Positions 11,245 through 21,974 of a DNA stretch of 64,000 bases are shown one piece after another. The stretch is from Hydrangea macrophylla. Taxonomy: Eukaryota > Streptophyta > Magnoliopsida > Cornales > Hydrangeaceae. The DNA lies in contig CM066983.1 of NCBI GenBank assembly GCA_033977485.1, forward strand, positions 63,846,010 to 63,910,009, written 5' to 3'. The notes below the pieces were generated by a model. It worked only from the letters and a program-made list of their open reading frames with translations, was not told the DNA's origin and did no database searches. Numbering within the stretch: the first letter of the stretch is position 1; each line of letters starts with the position of its first letter. Both the position numbers and the translations under genes were made by a program.

Positions 11245-14200
11245 CAACTGCCCGAGTAAGAGACAATCGGGAATGAACACCGGGACATCGAGTATGCCAA
11301 GCGGGTCGAGGGCAAAACCAAGAACGGATAAAGGGAAAGGAGTCGCACAGTAGCAAGGGCGATATTTTCAGCTCAGGCCGGGGAATACGGATGATATGGT
11401 CGTATCAGGTATTCTTCCTATTTGTTCGTATCCTACACGCATACTTATGGATTCTGGTTCAACGCATTTATTTGTATCACGTGACTTCGTTAAGTATTTA
11501 ACTGTTAAGTCTGAACCGTCAGGATATGATTTGTGTGTATCATTGCCTAGTAGTGAACCATTAGTAACTTCTTCGGTATTCAAGTCGTGTGAGATCAAGA
11601 TAGGCGATAAGGTATTGAGCGTTGATTTAATTCCGTTCGTAGTGAATTACTCTGATGTTATCTTGGGCATGGATTGGTTATCGGTCAATCAAGCTAAGAT
11701 TAATTGTGAATAGAAACGAGTTAGTTTCTATCTGTCAGGTCAAGAGGAGTTTACTTTTCAGGGTAAGGGTGTGACCGTGCCGCAGTACTTGATATCGGTG
11801 ATTCAAGCAAGAAGGATGTTGAAGAAAGGTTGTTCAAGTTTCTTATGTTCGATTATTGACACACGAGTTCTTGGACCACTAGTAGAAGACATTCCAGTAG
11901 TTCGAGAATTTCCAGACGTTTTCCATGATGAGTTACCAGACGTATTGATTGAAAGAGAGCTTGAGTTCACGATATAGGTAGGCACCGTACTGAATGGCAC
12001 TAGTAGAATTGAAAGAATTGAAAATTCAATTAGAAGAACTGTTGGAGAAGGGTTTTATCTGACCGAGTGTTTCGCCATAGGGAGCTCCAGTCTTGTTTGT
12101 GAAGAAGAAGGATAGGATAATGCGTATGTGTATCGACTATCGGGAGTTGAATAAGATCACCGTCAAGAATAAGTATCCGTTGCCGTGAATAGATGACTTG
12201 TTTGATCAGTTAGAAGGAGCTCAGGTATTTTCAAAGGTTGACTTGAGATCCGATTACCACCAGTTGAAGGTTAAGGAGGAAGATGTTGAGAAGATAGATT
12301 TCAAAACTAGATATGGTCACTTTGAATATTTGGTTCTTCCATTTGGAGTGACTAATGCACCAGCTGCTTTCATGGACTTGATGAATCGTATTTTCAAGGA
12401 CTATTTGGATGAGTTTGTTATTGTGTTTATAGATGACATTATAATCTATTCCAAGAGTGTTGAAGATCACGAACATCATTTGCGATTAGCCTTACAACGC
12501 TTAAGATAGAAGAGATTGTTCAACAAATTGAAGAAGTATGAGTTTTGGTTAACAGAGTCAGCGAAGGGAATTTTAGTAGATCCTCATAACATAGAAGCAG
12601 TAGCTAATTGGTTGAGACCTACGAATGTGACAGATATCCGAAGTTTCCTAGGATTAGCTGGTTACTATCGGAGGTTTGTAAAAGATTTTTCACGCATTAC
12701 AATGCCGATGACACAATTGATGAGAAAAGATGTTGCTTTTGTATGGAGTCCGGAATGTGAAGAAAGTTTTCAAGAATTGAAAGGTCGACTAGTGAAGGCA
12801 CCAATCTTTGCCGTTCCGACGGGGACTAAAGGGTTTATTATTTACAGTGATGCTTCATATAGAGGTTTAGGTTGCGTTCTTATGCAAGGTGATAAAGTCA
12901 TTGCCTATGCATCGAGACAACTTAGACCGCACGAGAAGAACTATCCGACGTATGATCTAGAATTGGCCGCCGTGATTTTTGCATTGAAGATTTGGCGTCA
13001 TTATCTATATGGGGAGAAATGTGAGATCTCTATAGACCATAAGAGTTTGAAATACTTGTTCACGTGACGAGATTTGAACATGAGACAGAGGAGATGGTTA
13101 GAGTTGATGAAGGATTATGATTTATCAATTCAGTATCATCTGGGCAAGGCGAATGTTGTCGTCGATGCTCTTAGTCGTAAGACACCAACCAATACTGCAT
13201 CAGATTTGACTTCTCAGAAAGAAGTGATTCGAGATACGGAGAATTTGGAGCTTGAGGTGATTCCGAGGATTAAAAGTGGCTTGATGTCGATGATTGTGGC
13301 TCAACCGCTCTTGATTCACGAGATTACAGAGAAACAACTTCAAGATGCAGCTTTGAAGAAGATTTGTGATGAGATTCTAACGGGAAAACAACCAAGTTTT
13401 GCTTTTAAGAACAATGTTTTGAGATTGAGGGGTAGAATTTGTGTACCTGCCAAGAAGGACTTGAAACAGAACATTCTAGAGGAAGCATACAATACGAAGT
13501 ATACCGTTCATCCGGGAATCACCAAGATGTATAGAGATTTAAGACATGTTTATTGGTGGCCGAGAATGAAGAGAGAGATAGCACGCTACGTTTCACGTTG
13601 TATGAGTTATCAACAAGTGAAGGCCGAGCGCCAAGTACCTTCAGGATTGTTACAACCGTTATCGATGGCCGAGTGGAAATGGGAACACATTACAATGGAC
13701 TTTGTTAGTGAGTTTCCGAGATCTAAGAGATCGAATACTATTATTTAGGTGATTGTTGACCGTTTGACAAAGTCATCGCACTTCCTACCACTTTGAACAA
13801 CTAAGCCGATGACGTTAGCTAAGTTGTATATCCACGAGATTGTGAGACTACATGGTATTCCAGTTTCTATTGTTTCAGATAGAGATAGTAGTTTTACATC
13901 GAAGTTTTAGAGAGCCTTGCATGAAGCAATGGGTACCAAATTGTATTTCAGTACCACTTTTCATCCTCAAAACCAATGGTCAATCGGAAAGCATAATCCA
14001 GATTTTGAAAGACATGCTTCGGTTATGTGTACTTGATTTTCAGGGTGATTGGGAAGACCATTTGCTGTTGATTGAGTTTGCATATAATAACAGTTTTCAG
14101 TCGAGTATTGGGATGGCTCCTTATGAAGCTTTGTATGGTCGAGTATGTCGTTCACCGATTAGTTGGACGGACGTCGGAGAAAGAATGATTGAAGGGTCAA

Positions 14201-14739
14201 AAATTGTATAAGAGGCAACAGACAAGATAAAGGTGATTCGACAGCGGTTACTGATAGATCAGAGTAGGTATAAGAGTTATGCCGACAAGCATAGACGACC
14301 GTTGGAATTTGACGTGGGAGATTTAGTTTACTTGAAGGTGTTACCTTCAAAGGGGATCACTAGATTTGGAAGATATGGGAAACTTAACCCAAGATACGTA
14401 GGACCTTTTGAGATCACTGGGAGAGTTGGACCCGTAGTGTATCGATTGAACTTGCCGAGTGAGTATGCTCAAGTGCATAATGTATTCCATGTATCCTCAT
14501 TACAAAAACAATTAGTGGAGGATAGAGAGCAAGTGATGACTCCGATGACGAATGAGATTCAGAGTGAGATGACGTATGTTGCATATCTGGTAAAAATTTT
14601 GGACCGGAAGGACTAGGTCTTACGAAATAAGGTGATATCGAAAGTAAAAGTGTTATGACGTAGCCAAACGACAGAAGAATTGACATGGGAAATCTAAGAG
14701 GAGATGCATACTCAGTATCCCCACCTTTTTGCGACATGA
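11245..14739 (+). pseudogene. Element A: Tekay-like chromovirus gag end-protease-RT-RNase H-integrase-chromodomain
   Basis: The 5' end is cut inside the gag zinc-knuckle tail. The order is: protease with MDSGSTH (about 11450) and VILGMDWL; RT with KKKD (12107), YRELNK, LPFG and FIDDI (about 12427); RNase H with YSDAS (12845); integrase with zinc region and VDRLTKS (about 13755); a GPFEI segment (14401); and a chromodomain-like end (KILDRKD...PHLF). About fifteen premature stops are present, at 11351, 11711, 11975, 11991, 12060, 12078, 12186, 12507, 13065, 13746, 13794, 13908, 14209, 14614, 14656 and 14695. There is a small deletion with frameshift near 11978, loss of a few residues near 12555 and a +1 shift near 13975. 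The true terminator is TGA 14737-14739. Lineage by motif resemblance; dead element. Confidence 0.88.
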
Positions 14740-14766
14740 GGTATAAGTTTGGGGACAAACTTCTTT

Positions 14767-14777
14767 TAAGGGGGAGA
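14767..14777 (+). other. Polypurine tract of element A
   Basis: AAGGGGGAGAG directly precedes the LTR start, as expected for plus-strand priming. Confidence 0.75.
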
Positions 14778-15474
14778 GTATTATAACACCCGCATTTGTG
14801 TTATTGCATTTCATTACATTGTCATGCATGATAATGTGATGTATTGTGTCTTATGACACCTGATTGAATGAGTTTTGACTTACGAATCGATTTGGATGTC
14901 TGTGTTAGAGAACCCTTTGAGACATTGTGAAATGAGTTGTTTGTGGTTGTGAAATCTCTCCGAGTATGAGACGTTCATTGTGGAATACTTTAATTGTTTA
15001 TCTGAAAGTAAATGTTTACCTGTGTAATTCAATATCTGTATTATTTTTTGGTTTAGAATATATTTATGTTGTTAGATTTAGTATCCTAGTGAGGACAAAG
15101 TAACACGCTATTAAATTGGTAGGCTAATTAGCAACTTCGGAAAAGTCATGTAGAAATTTGCGTTTTAGCAACCAAACGGAACTTAGTCGGAAACTTTTAT
15201 AATTTTAAAGTTTCACTTGTAAAGCTATGAATTAGCTGTGTAGGAAGTTTCAGAGACTGATTAGGAGTTTTAAAAACTCGTGGGGAGGTAAATACAAATT
15301 TGGAAAATGTTGCCTATATATAAAAAGTGATGACTTTCATTTTTTCGGAACTCTTAACCTAAAATTCAAGAAGGGGCCCAAAAGAGAGATTTAGGAGCTT
15401 AGAGCTTTGCGATGCCAAACGACAATCTTCTGTCCATCTGTTTTCTCCCAGATTTCATATTCGAACTCCTCGAG

Positions 15475-16150
15475 GTAAGGGCTTCGTTTTGATACCTACT
15501 AGGGTCTGTTTGGCTAAGTTTTCTGAAAAGTTATTTTCTATAATTTTTCATAAAAGTTGATAATTGGATTTCTAGTTCATAGGAATTGTAATAGATGGAC
15601 TTCTGCACGTTCTTTGTGCACAGGTTTTCCTTGGATCGTAGTATAGAAGCGTTATTCGGAGGTGAGTGATTCAACTATATTTTTGGAATGATTTGTTGAC
15701 ATGTATTCATGTTTTGTGTAAATAGCATGTCTTAATTCATAGAGTTATATTAAGTAGTTCATATTGGGCAATTTTATTGATAAGTAGGCCAATTGCATGG
15801 TGACATGTTTTGTTTCCCGCGAGTATGGTGATATGTATTTGAGCATGTTGAGTTGCTTATTTGGGTCAGAAGGAGCACGTAGTCTCTAAGCCATTTTGTG
15901 GAGCCGATATAGGCATTAAGGTCGCACGATGAAAGAAAAGAATCGTGGGTCTTACCCTTTCGCGTGGACTTATTGGCGAGGATTCGCGGATTGGGAGTAT
16001 GGAACGTGCACATGAGTCTCCGGCGACTAGTATGAAATGTAGAGATGTGAATGCGAGCATGTTTATCGTTCATGTGCATATGTTGTTTTACTCACTAAGC
16101 GTTAGCTTAAACAAATCGAATATGTGTGGTTATTCAAATAACCATTGCAG
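15475..16150 (+). other. Candidate intron in shared LTR (676 nt)
   Basis: The donor GAG/GTAAGG (intron from 15475) lies about 160 nt after the TATA box. The acceptor is CCATTGCAG/G (AG 16149-16150). The equivalent sites are kept in the B LTR (18625 and 27709, about 651 nt without the copia insert) and in the 55 kb LTR (56733 to 56073 on the minus strand, 661 nt). Conserved sites and length support the call; there is no RNA evidence. Confidence 0.5.
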
Positions 16151-16395
16151 GTGTTAATGCTGGCGAGGAATCACAGAAGTGAGCATGTGGGTTTGGGAGT
16201 TCACGTAGAAGGCAACCTGAATGTTAATCTTGTAGTTTTGGGACAGTAGGAATGTTGTAATAAGGATTTGGTTGTTTTAACTTCTATAAATTTGGAATCG
16301 TGGAACGAGTTCATAATATTGTAATAGATTGTAATCTCTTGTAATTATGTTTAAGCAATGTTTTAATCTAGTTGGGATCACTTTAGAATGAGTTT

Positions 16396-16396
<1 letters not shown>

Positions 16397-16432
<36 letters not shown>
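16397..16432. repeat. (GT)n microsatellite
   Basis: A perfect run of about 18 GT units lies in the LTR. Confidence 0.97.
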
Positions 16433-16434
<2 letters not shown>

Positions 16435-16502
16435 AACCCTTAGGTTCTTTCAAAAGCTTTTAAACTTAGACTTTTTTGTAGAATGTGTGATGCTGCTATA
16501 AA

Positions 16503-17085
16503 CCAGTCGACTGGTTGAGAAAGCAGTCGATTGGAGCCTCGTTTTCAGTAACTCACTGCATCTTTTTATTTTTTATTTTTTTTATAGAGGATCAGTCGAC
16601 AGTCGACTGGATCGTGTTTTTAATTCAGAAATTTTACCCAAGCTGGACTTCAGTCGACTGGACTGTACCAGTCGACTGAATATTTGAATCCCCAGTCGAC
16701 TGGACCTAGAAAACAGTTGACTGGATTATGTTCGAAAAATCAGATTTTCTGTTGGACCAGTCTCAGTCGACTGGGCACGAGGTGCAGTCGATTAGACCCC
16801 TGATTAACAAAAATGATTTATTTTGTCTTGTTTTCTGCTGCATGTGTTCTTAAAACTAAAATCTTTTGGGAACGATAATGAATTTGTTAGCTTCGGTGGT
16901 ATGCCACGGGCTTTGGTTCTACTATTGTGGGACCAGGCTGTGACACTAATCGACTGGATGTTTGGCACCACAGTCTACTGGGTCCCTGACAGAGTCGACT
17001 GGATTATGTTCTAGAGCTGTTATGTTCTTTGTATTTCCAAAGCAGTCGACTGGGTCCTCTCTACATTCGACTGGATTGCTGTTTT
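16503..17085. repeat. Palindrome array CCAGTCGACTGG in shared LTR
   Basis: About 13 copies of CAGTCGACTGG or one-base variants lie in about 580 bp. Examples are at 16503, 16525, 16597, 16650, 16670, 16693, 16717, 16766, 16787, 16970, 16991 and 17042. Each is a self-complementary 10-12-mer with a SalI core, and they are not evenly spaced. Confidence 0.9.
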
Positions 17086-17252
17086 CAAAATTGTTTTGTT
17101 CCTTAAGTGTTTTCAAAACTTTGTATAACTCTAAAATTGAGTCTTTTACTTATTTCTTTTCCGCTGCTATGATGTTTTAAAAGAATGGATGAGCCTTGGT
17201 GGCGTGCCACATGTCCTACTTCCACGCGTAGTGGGATGGTTCATGACATTTA

Positions 17253-17265
17253 TTGGTATCAGAGC
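17253..17265 (+). other. Primer binding site of element B (initiator tRNA-Met type)
   Basis: TTGGTATCAGAGC lies 4 bp after the LTR end and matches the usual plant tRNA-iMet primer complement. Confidence 0.85.
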
Positions 17266-17458
17266 TATAGGGAACAAAACTTTGAGAACGTTCGACGACG
17301 AGTGGCGTGTTTAGTGATTTTGACACATATTCTTGAATGCATCCATACATTATAGAGATGTTTGATGCATATGGTATGTATAGTTATACATATATGTTTA
17401 CATTTATTGTCATACATGCATAGTGTTTATGCATTGAGATTTACAGGATTGTACAATC

Positions 17459-18620
17459 ATGAGTGACGGTGATCAAGATCTATCACCACGTACTCGACGA
17501 TTGGACCATATAGCAGAAATGATTGGAAACATGGGAGACTTGATACGAAGTATAGCAGAGTGGTTACCTCCAACACCTCCATTCGAGGCAGCACCAATAG
17601 CTATGGTACATACACCAGAGAACAGGAGTGGACGATCTGTGTCGGAACAATTCACTAGAAAGAAACCAATGGAATTCCAGGGACATCTGACACTACATTC
17701 CCAGAGCATTGGATTATGTACATGGAGATGATTTTCCGTTATATTTACAATGTCCAATGCACTAAAGATTGAGAATACAAGTGATGTACTGAAGGGTGAA
17801 GCCCAGAATTGGTGGGTGAACGTTCTGGATCAAGGGGCACCGGCACCGATAATGTGGAAAGGGTTCAAGGCGGAGTTTAATCACCGATTTTTTCCACAAC
17901 CCGCTCATAACGTGAAAAAGAGAGAGTTCGACAATCTCCGATAGGGAGACATGACCATAACTGAATATACTTCCAAGTACAATGTATTGTTGAGATTCGA
18001 AAATGGTTTAGTACCAGAGGAGGAGGATTGAGCAAGGAAGTTCAAGGAAGGTTTAAGGGAGAATATCCGTTTGAGGGTAGAGACCTATGAACATTCGACT
18101 GTGGCAACGGTACAACAAACGGTGCTTGTAGCTAAAAGTGGAATGGAAAGATTGAGGCAAAATTAGCAAGGCAAGCGAGGTAATGAGGGTAGTGACCGGA
18201 ACTAGGGTGGATCGTTCAAGAGGCCATTCACAAGAGGATTTGGTTCTAGTCCTGGGTTCGATGGACAAGGGAGATCGATGAGTACTACACCAATGTGCCC
18301 ACTCTGCAACCGACCACACATAGGCCGATGTTTTATGACCAATTTCCAAAATAAAATCCAATGGATAAGAGGAATAAATTACACACCCTATCTGTAAATC
18401 AAGTATTTTGATTATGTTACCTTAGGACATCGAGCGAAAGATTGTCCAAGAAAGTGTCTTCAACAAGGAGCGAGTTCTATGCCTTCCAGTGGTTCGAAGC
18501 CTAAGCAGCTTAATGATAGGAGGCCAGAGACCGAGCAGCGCGAGGGAAGATCATTCCAGATGAATCCTGGGGATATGGCTGCTACAGATAAGGTGGTCTC
18601 AAGTATGGTGCTTGTATGTT
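17459..18620 (+). pseudogene. Element B: Ty3 gag with zinc knuckles, truncated at protease
   Basis: ATG 17459 starts about 200 bp after the primer site. The capsid region includes GEAQNWWVN (about 17794). The zinc region has CPLCNRPHIGRC (about 18297) followed by a second knuckle, LGHRAKDCPRK (about 18423), that has lost its leading cysteines. Stops include 17729, 17942 and about 18028. The frame runs on into what looks like the start of protease (VVSSMVLVC) and then joins LTR interior sequence at about 18620 with short homology GAGGTAAG. Everything from protease to the LTR upstream region is deleted. The gag type is that of Tekay-like chromoviruses, as in element A. Confidence 0.8.
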
Positions 18621-18907
18621 TGAGGTAAGAGCTTCATTTTGATACCTCTTAGGCTTTATTTGGCTTAGTTTTTTGAAAATTAAATTCTAGGAATTTTGGA
18701 GAAGGCCAGGTATAACTTATACGAATCGTGTATAATCGGAGATCTGATGTTTAATCGGGCCTCTAGTTAATCCGTCAAAGTTATAGGGCGATCGCACGAG
18801 GTATGAATTCTAAGCCTATGAATTATAGGAAATTGTATGTTTTAGATATCTGACTTGATATTTTTGATCCAGGCGAAATTCATGTATTAAGTAGGCTTGT
18901 TAATTGT
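18621..18907 (+). mobile_element. B 3' LTR, left fragment (5' part deleted)
   Basis: From TGAGGTAAGAGCTTCATTTTGATACC the sequence matches the interior of the A/B LTR from about 15470, though diverged. It stops where the copia element begins at 18908 and resumes at 27342. Confidence 0.75.
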
Positions 18908-20516
18908 GTTAGGGATATATACTAAAAGCCATGCTTTATGTAGTTGATTTATTATTCATTCAATAAAATCAGTTAATCCATTTTTTATGAGAATCTGTGT
19001 GGGCAATGTTTGTATTATATTATTTATTTAATGTGTGTCTCTCATTCTATATAGTAGGTGGTTTGGTGTGTAGAGTTCGGCTTACACACGGAAGATCAGG
19101 CCATCAGATATTATAGAATGTAAGATTTTGGTTTACAGTCTTAGATGGGATTGGACACACCATCGGTAGGACTGCAGCATGGTGTTGTAGTAGGTTTGTC
19201 TTGACTGCGGGAAACAGTATAGTTTCAACTCACCATGCTGGTACATTTTGTGTATTAAACAGGACCGACTTGGGGTAATTATCTTTATACTGACTTATAA
19301 GATAATTAATACCTCATGGCTATTATGAGTGCTTATGCTCTAAATCCTAATTTAATTTATAGACACGTACATTTGATATTTATACTTTGATCCCTAAAAG
19401 GGTGAGATCCTTAAATGGGTCAATATCTCATTGGATTGGGGTGGCAATATTAATTGTGTGGTGGATATTAATTAATGATGGAATCCATGTCTCAATTTTG
19501 GGATTGATGATATCCCCTTGAGAAAGCTTATAAGTTTTGATTATGTCAAACCCTGCAGGTGGATTTTGTATCCGACATATCAGATAAATTAAGCAGAGGA
19601 TCTCAAGGAATTTTAAGAAATTAATTAAATATGATTGTCAGTAATTATATTTAATTAATGGATATCTGTAATCTTAACATGGGGAGATAATAAGCATTTA
19701 ATAACATGGAGCTCGAAATATATTTTTGAGATAAGGGTAGGAGTGAAATTATAATTCTTTAGTGGTATGAATTATAATTTATGGAAATAGGAATCTGATT
19801 CAGTTCGAATTAGGGTTTCCTAATTCCATAAGGAAGCCTATTCCTTATTGACTTCTTATGGTCCCTATCGTAGCCTATATATATGCTGCCTTGGCTCTTC
19901 TCTCGGGTTGCATGATTTCATATTCTAAGCTTCCCTTGACCTCCTAGCTTTCTTCTAGAAGGGTTTCCACCAAACCCTAGTCTCTGTGGGCATTTAAGAG
20001 ACACAGGAGTGTAGATCGCTAGCGTCGGACAACGCTCACTAAAAGAGCTTCGGACTGCTCGATACTGATCGAAAGTTGCTGAATGTTTTACATAACGTTC
20101 CTGACGTCGAGACGGAGCTGCTGTTAAAAATTCAAGTAAATCGGAGATCGTTTGATCCTCCTGACGAACACATCTTTGTCGGATCAATGTGATCAGGATT
20201 GAATCGTCACAGTAATCAAAGAGAGTGTTATAAATGGGAATACAAAATAGAACGTAAAGAGGGAAGAGTAGAAAACTAAAAGGATTTCGAAAGAGCCCAC
20301 ACTCAGTTCGATATTCTGGCAGCAAAGGAATACGGTAGAAGATCGTGAGCTGTTATCGAGCCCGTGTTCTCGATTCGTCTACTACAGCAATCGAATTTTG
20401 CAGTTCAAGGTAACCCTAGTTCCGCCCTTGTAGGGTTATTATAGATTTCATGAAATGTTTTGCAGTACCAACTTATACCCACTGTCAACGGGTTCTGGGA
20501 ACGCAGTTTCCTAACA
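18908..20516 (+). mobile_element. 5' LTR of Ty1/copia element
   Basis: It begins TGTTAGGGATATATAC and ends TTTCCTAACA, with 6 bp inverted ends. It matches 25732-27341 with roughly 19 substitutions seen by eye (about 1.2%). TATA (CTATATATATG) is at about 19875. The flanking 5-mers are AATTG (18903-18907) and AATTA (27342-27346), a target duplication with one change. The minus-strand ORF at 19918-20325 is a by-product of LTR sequence and recurs shortened in the other copy. Confidence 0.96.
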
Positions 20517-20517
20517 G

Positions 20518-20530
20518 TGGTATCAAAGCA
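20518..20530 (+). other. Primer binding site of copia element
   Basis: TGGTATCAAAGCA follows the LTR directly and is a variant of the tRNA-iMet complement. Confidence 0.8.
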
Positions 20531-21974
20531 ACGTTGATTCTGCGTATGGGTTGGACGCAACCATGTTGTCCAATAAAACAGATCTTATGCGTGTTTTGAT
20601 GGATGGATAGAACGTAGAGCTGTGCTAACCCTTGTTTTGCAGCGTTCTTATTCCACTATTATGGTCACTGATTTTGTGTGATTGGATCCCACGATGGTTT
20701 TATCTGTGGTTAATTTTGCTGTTTTAATATAGCATGTGAACTCCTTTATGGAGGCATAGGATTTGTGTGTATTGGATCCCACGCTTGATTGATGTGTGGT
20801 TAATTTACTGCAAAGAAATAACATGTGAACTCCTTTATGGAGGCATAGGGTTTGTGTAATATATCTCAAGTAAATCCGTGAAGACAGTTCGTGAAGATAG
20901 TTTACAAGCAGTTTCAGAAAGCAATCTAGAGGCAATTTCTGGAGGCTATTTCAGAAAACAGTTCTGGAAGGCAGTTGCGTAGTTGTGACATAGAGCTAAT
21001 CGGGTTCCATGAAGATTTCTTCACAAGAGTTGCAGCTTGACCATAATAGTGGGATTCCTATTTTATTGTGGTTTCCTTATTTATGTGTGATTGAATGATT
21101 ATTATTGTTTCATGTTTAATGAATAAGACAACATGGATAATTGTTCCTAGACCTATTTCAGATGTCTAGCTGCACGTTTAATTTATATTAATTTAAAATG
21201 ATGGACAACTACATGTGTATTTAGAAATAAAACTAATTCCATAATTTGAAAACATAAGTACTTATTTTCTAAAATCATGAGAATAGAATAATTTTATTAT
21301 CTACACATGTGGGTTTCACAAGTAAGGATGAATTAATCCTTGTCAAGTATTCCATTATTTTTTATTAATTAAATTAAAAGTTTTTCTAAAAAATTATAAC
21401 CCTCAATTTTTTTTTTAAAATTCTAAGTGGGAGAGGGAATTTATCAAGTATAAATCCCATGGTCTCCATCACTGGTTTGTAGATGATATGATTAATTTTA
21501 TGTGATGGCTCTAGTGTCATCCTTCCCATCGGATGTAGTTGATCATGGAATCATCAGTACAAACTTCTTTAAAAGAATGTTTTGGGTGATTGTTGGTGTG
21601 GGTCACCTCTCCATCAGAGGTGTTCCTCACAGAACTCTTGACCTAGAATTAAGTGATGATATACACTTAGCTATAAATAATAATATCCTCTCCATCTGAG
21701 TCACTGTTATTATTTATAGGACCAAAGCAAGTCAGCAGTTTAATTTTATTAGGCAAAGTATATTGCCTGGATAGTAAAATTAAAAGGCAATTGTCTATCT
21801 GAACAAATGATGGATAGTATATGGCTTCCCATCGAGTCATACTATTTGCGGTGTATCAGGTTGCTGGCGGATTCCTTTCAAATATGGTAGAGGGAACCAA
21901 TATTTTCAACTCAAATCCATAGTAAATTTTGCCCAAACGTAATTATTTATGTTATGTGATTCTCAGGCTTTCAA
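20531..21974 (+). other. Copia leader with a two-copy tandem repeat
   Basis: This is 1.4 kb of untranslated leader. Two roughly 92 bp units lie at about 20668-20850, each with TTGGATCCCACG and CATGTGAACTCCTTTATGGA. No supported gene is present; a 65-codon ORF at 21502-21699 matches nothing I recognise and is probably chance. Confidence 0.7.

Larger units (their letters stand above)
14782..17248 (+). mobile_element. Shared LTR: 3' LTR of element A and 5' LTR of element B
   Basis: It begins TATAACACCC (the usual TGTAACACCC with G to A) after A's polypurine tract and ends ...GGTTCATGACA. A primer site TTGGTATCAGAGC follows at 17253-17265. It therefore has the 3' LTR context on the left and the 5' LTR context on the right. 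A TATA box (CTATATATAAAA) is at about 15311. Its last 700 bp resemble the end of the LTR that stops at 28495 and the LTR at 55273-57352. No TG...CA sub-boundary is seen inside. Sharing implies unequal recombination or an array; chance abutment of two elements cannot be excluded. Confidence 0.75.

Noticed and set aside
19918..20325. Minus-strand ORF in the copia LTR
   Set aside because: Antisense to LTR sequence; the equivalent in the 3' LTR is truncated (26743-27012), so not conserved.
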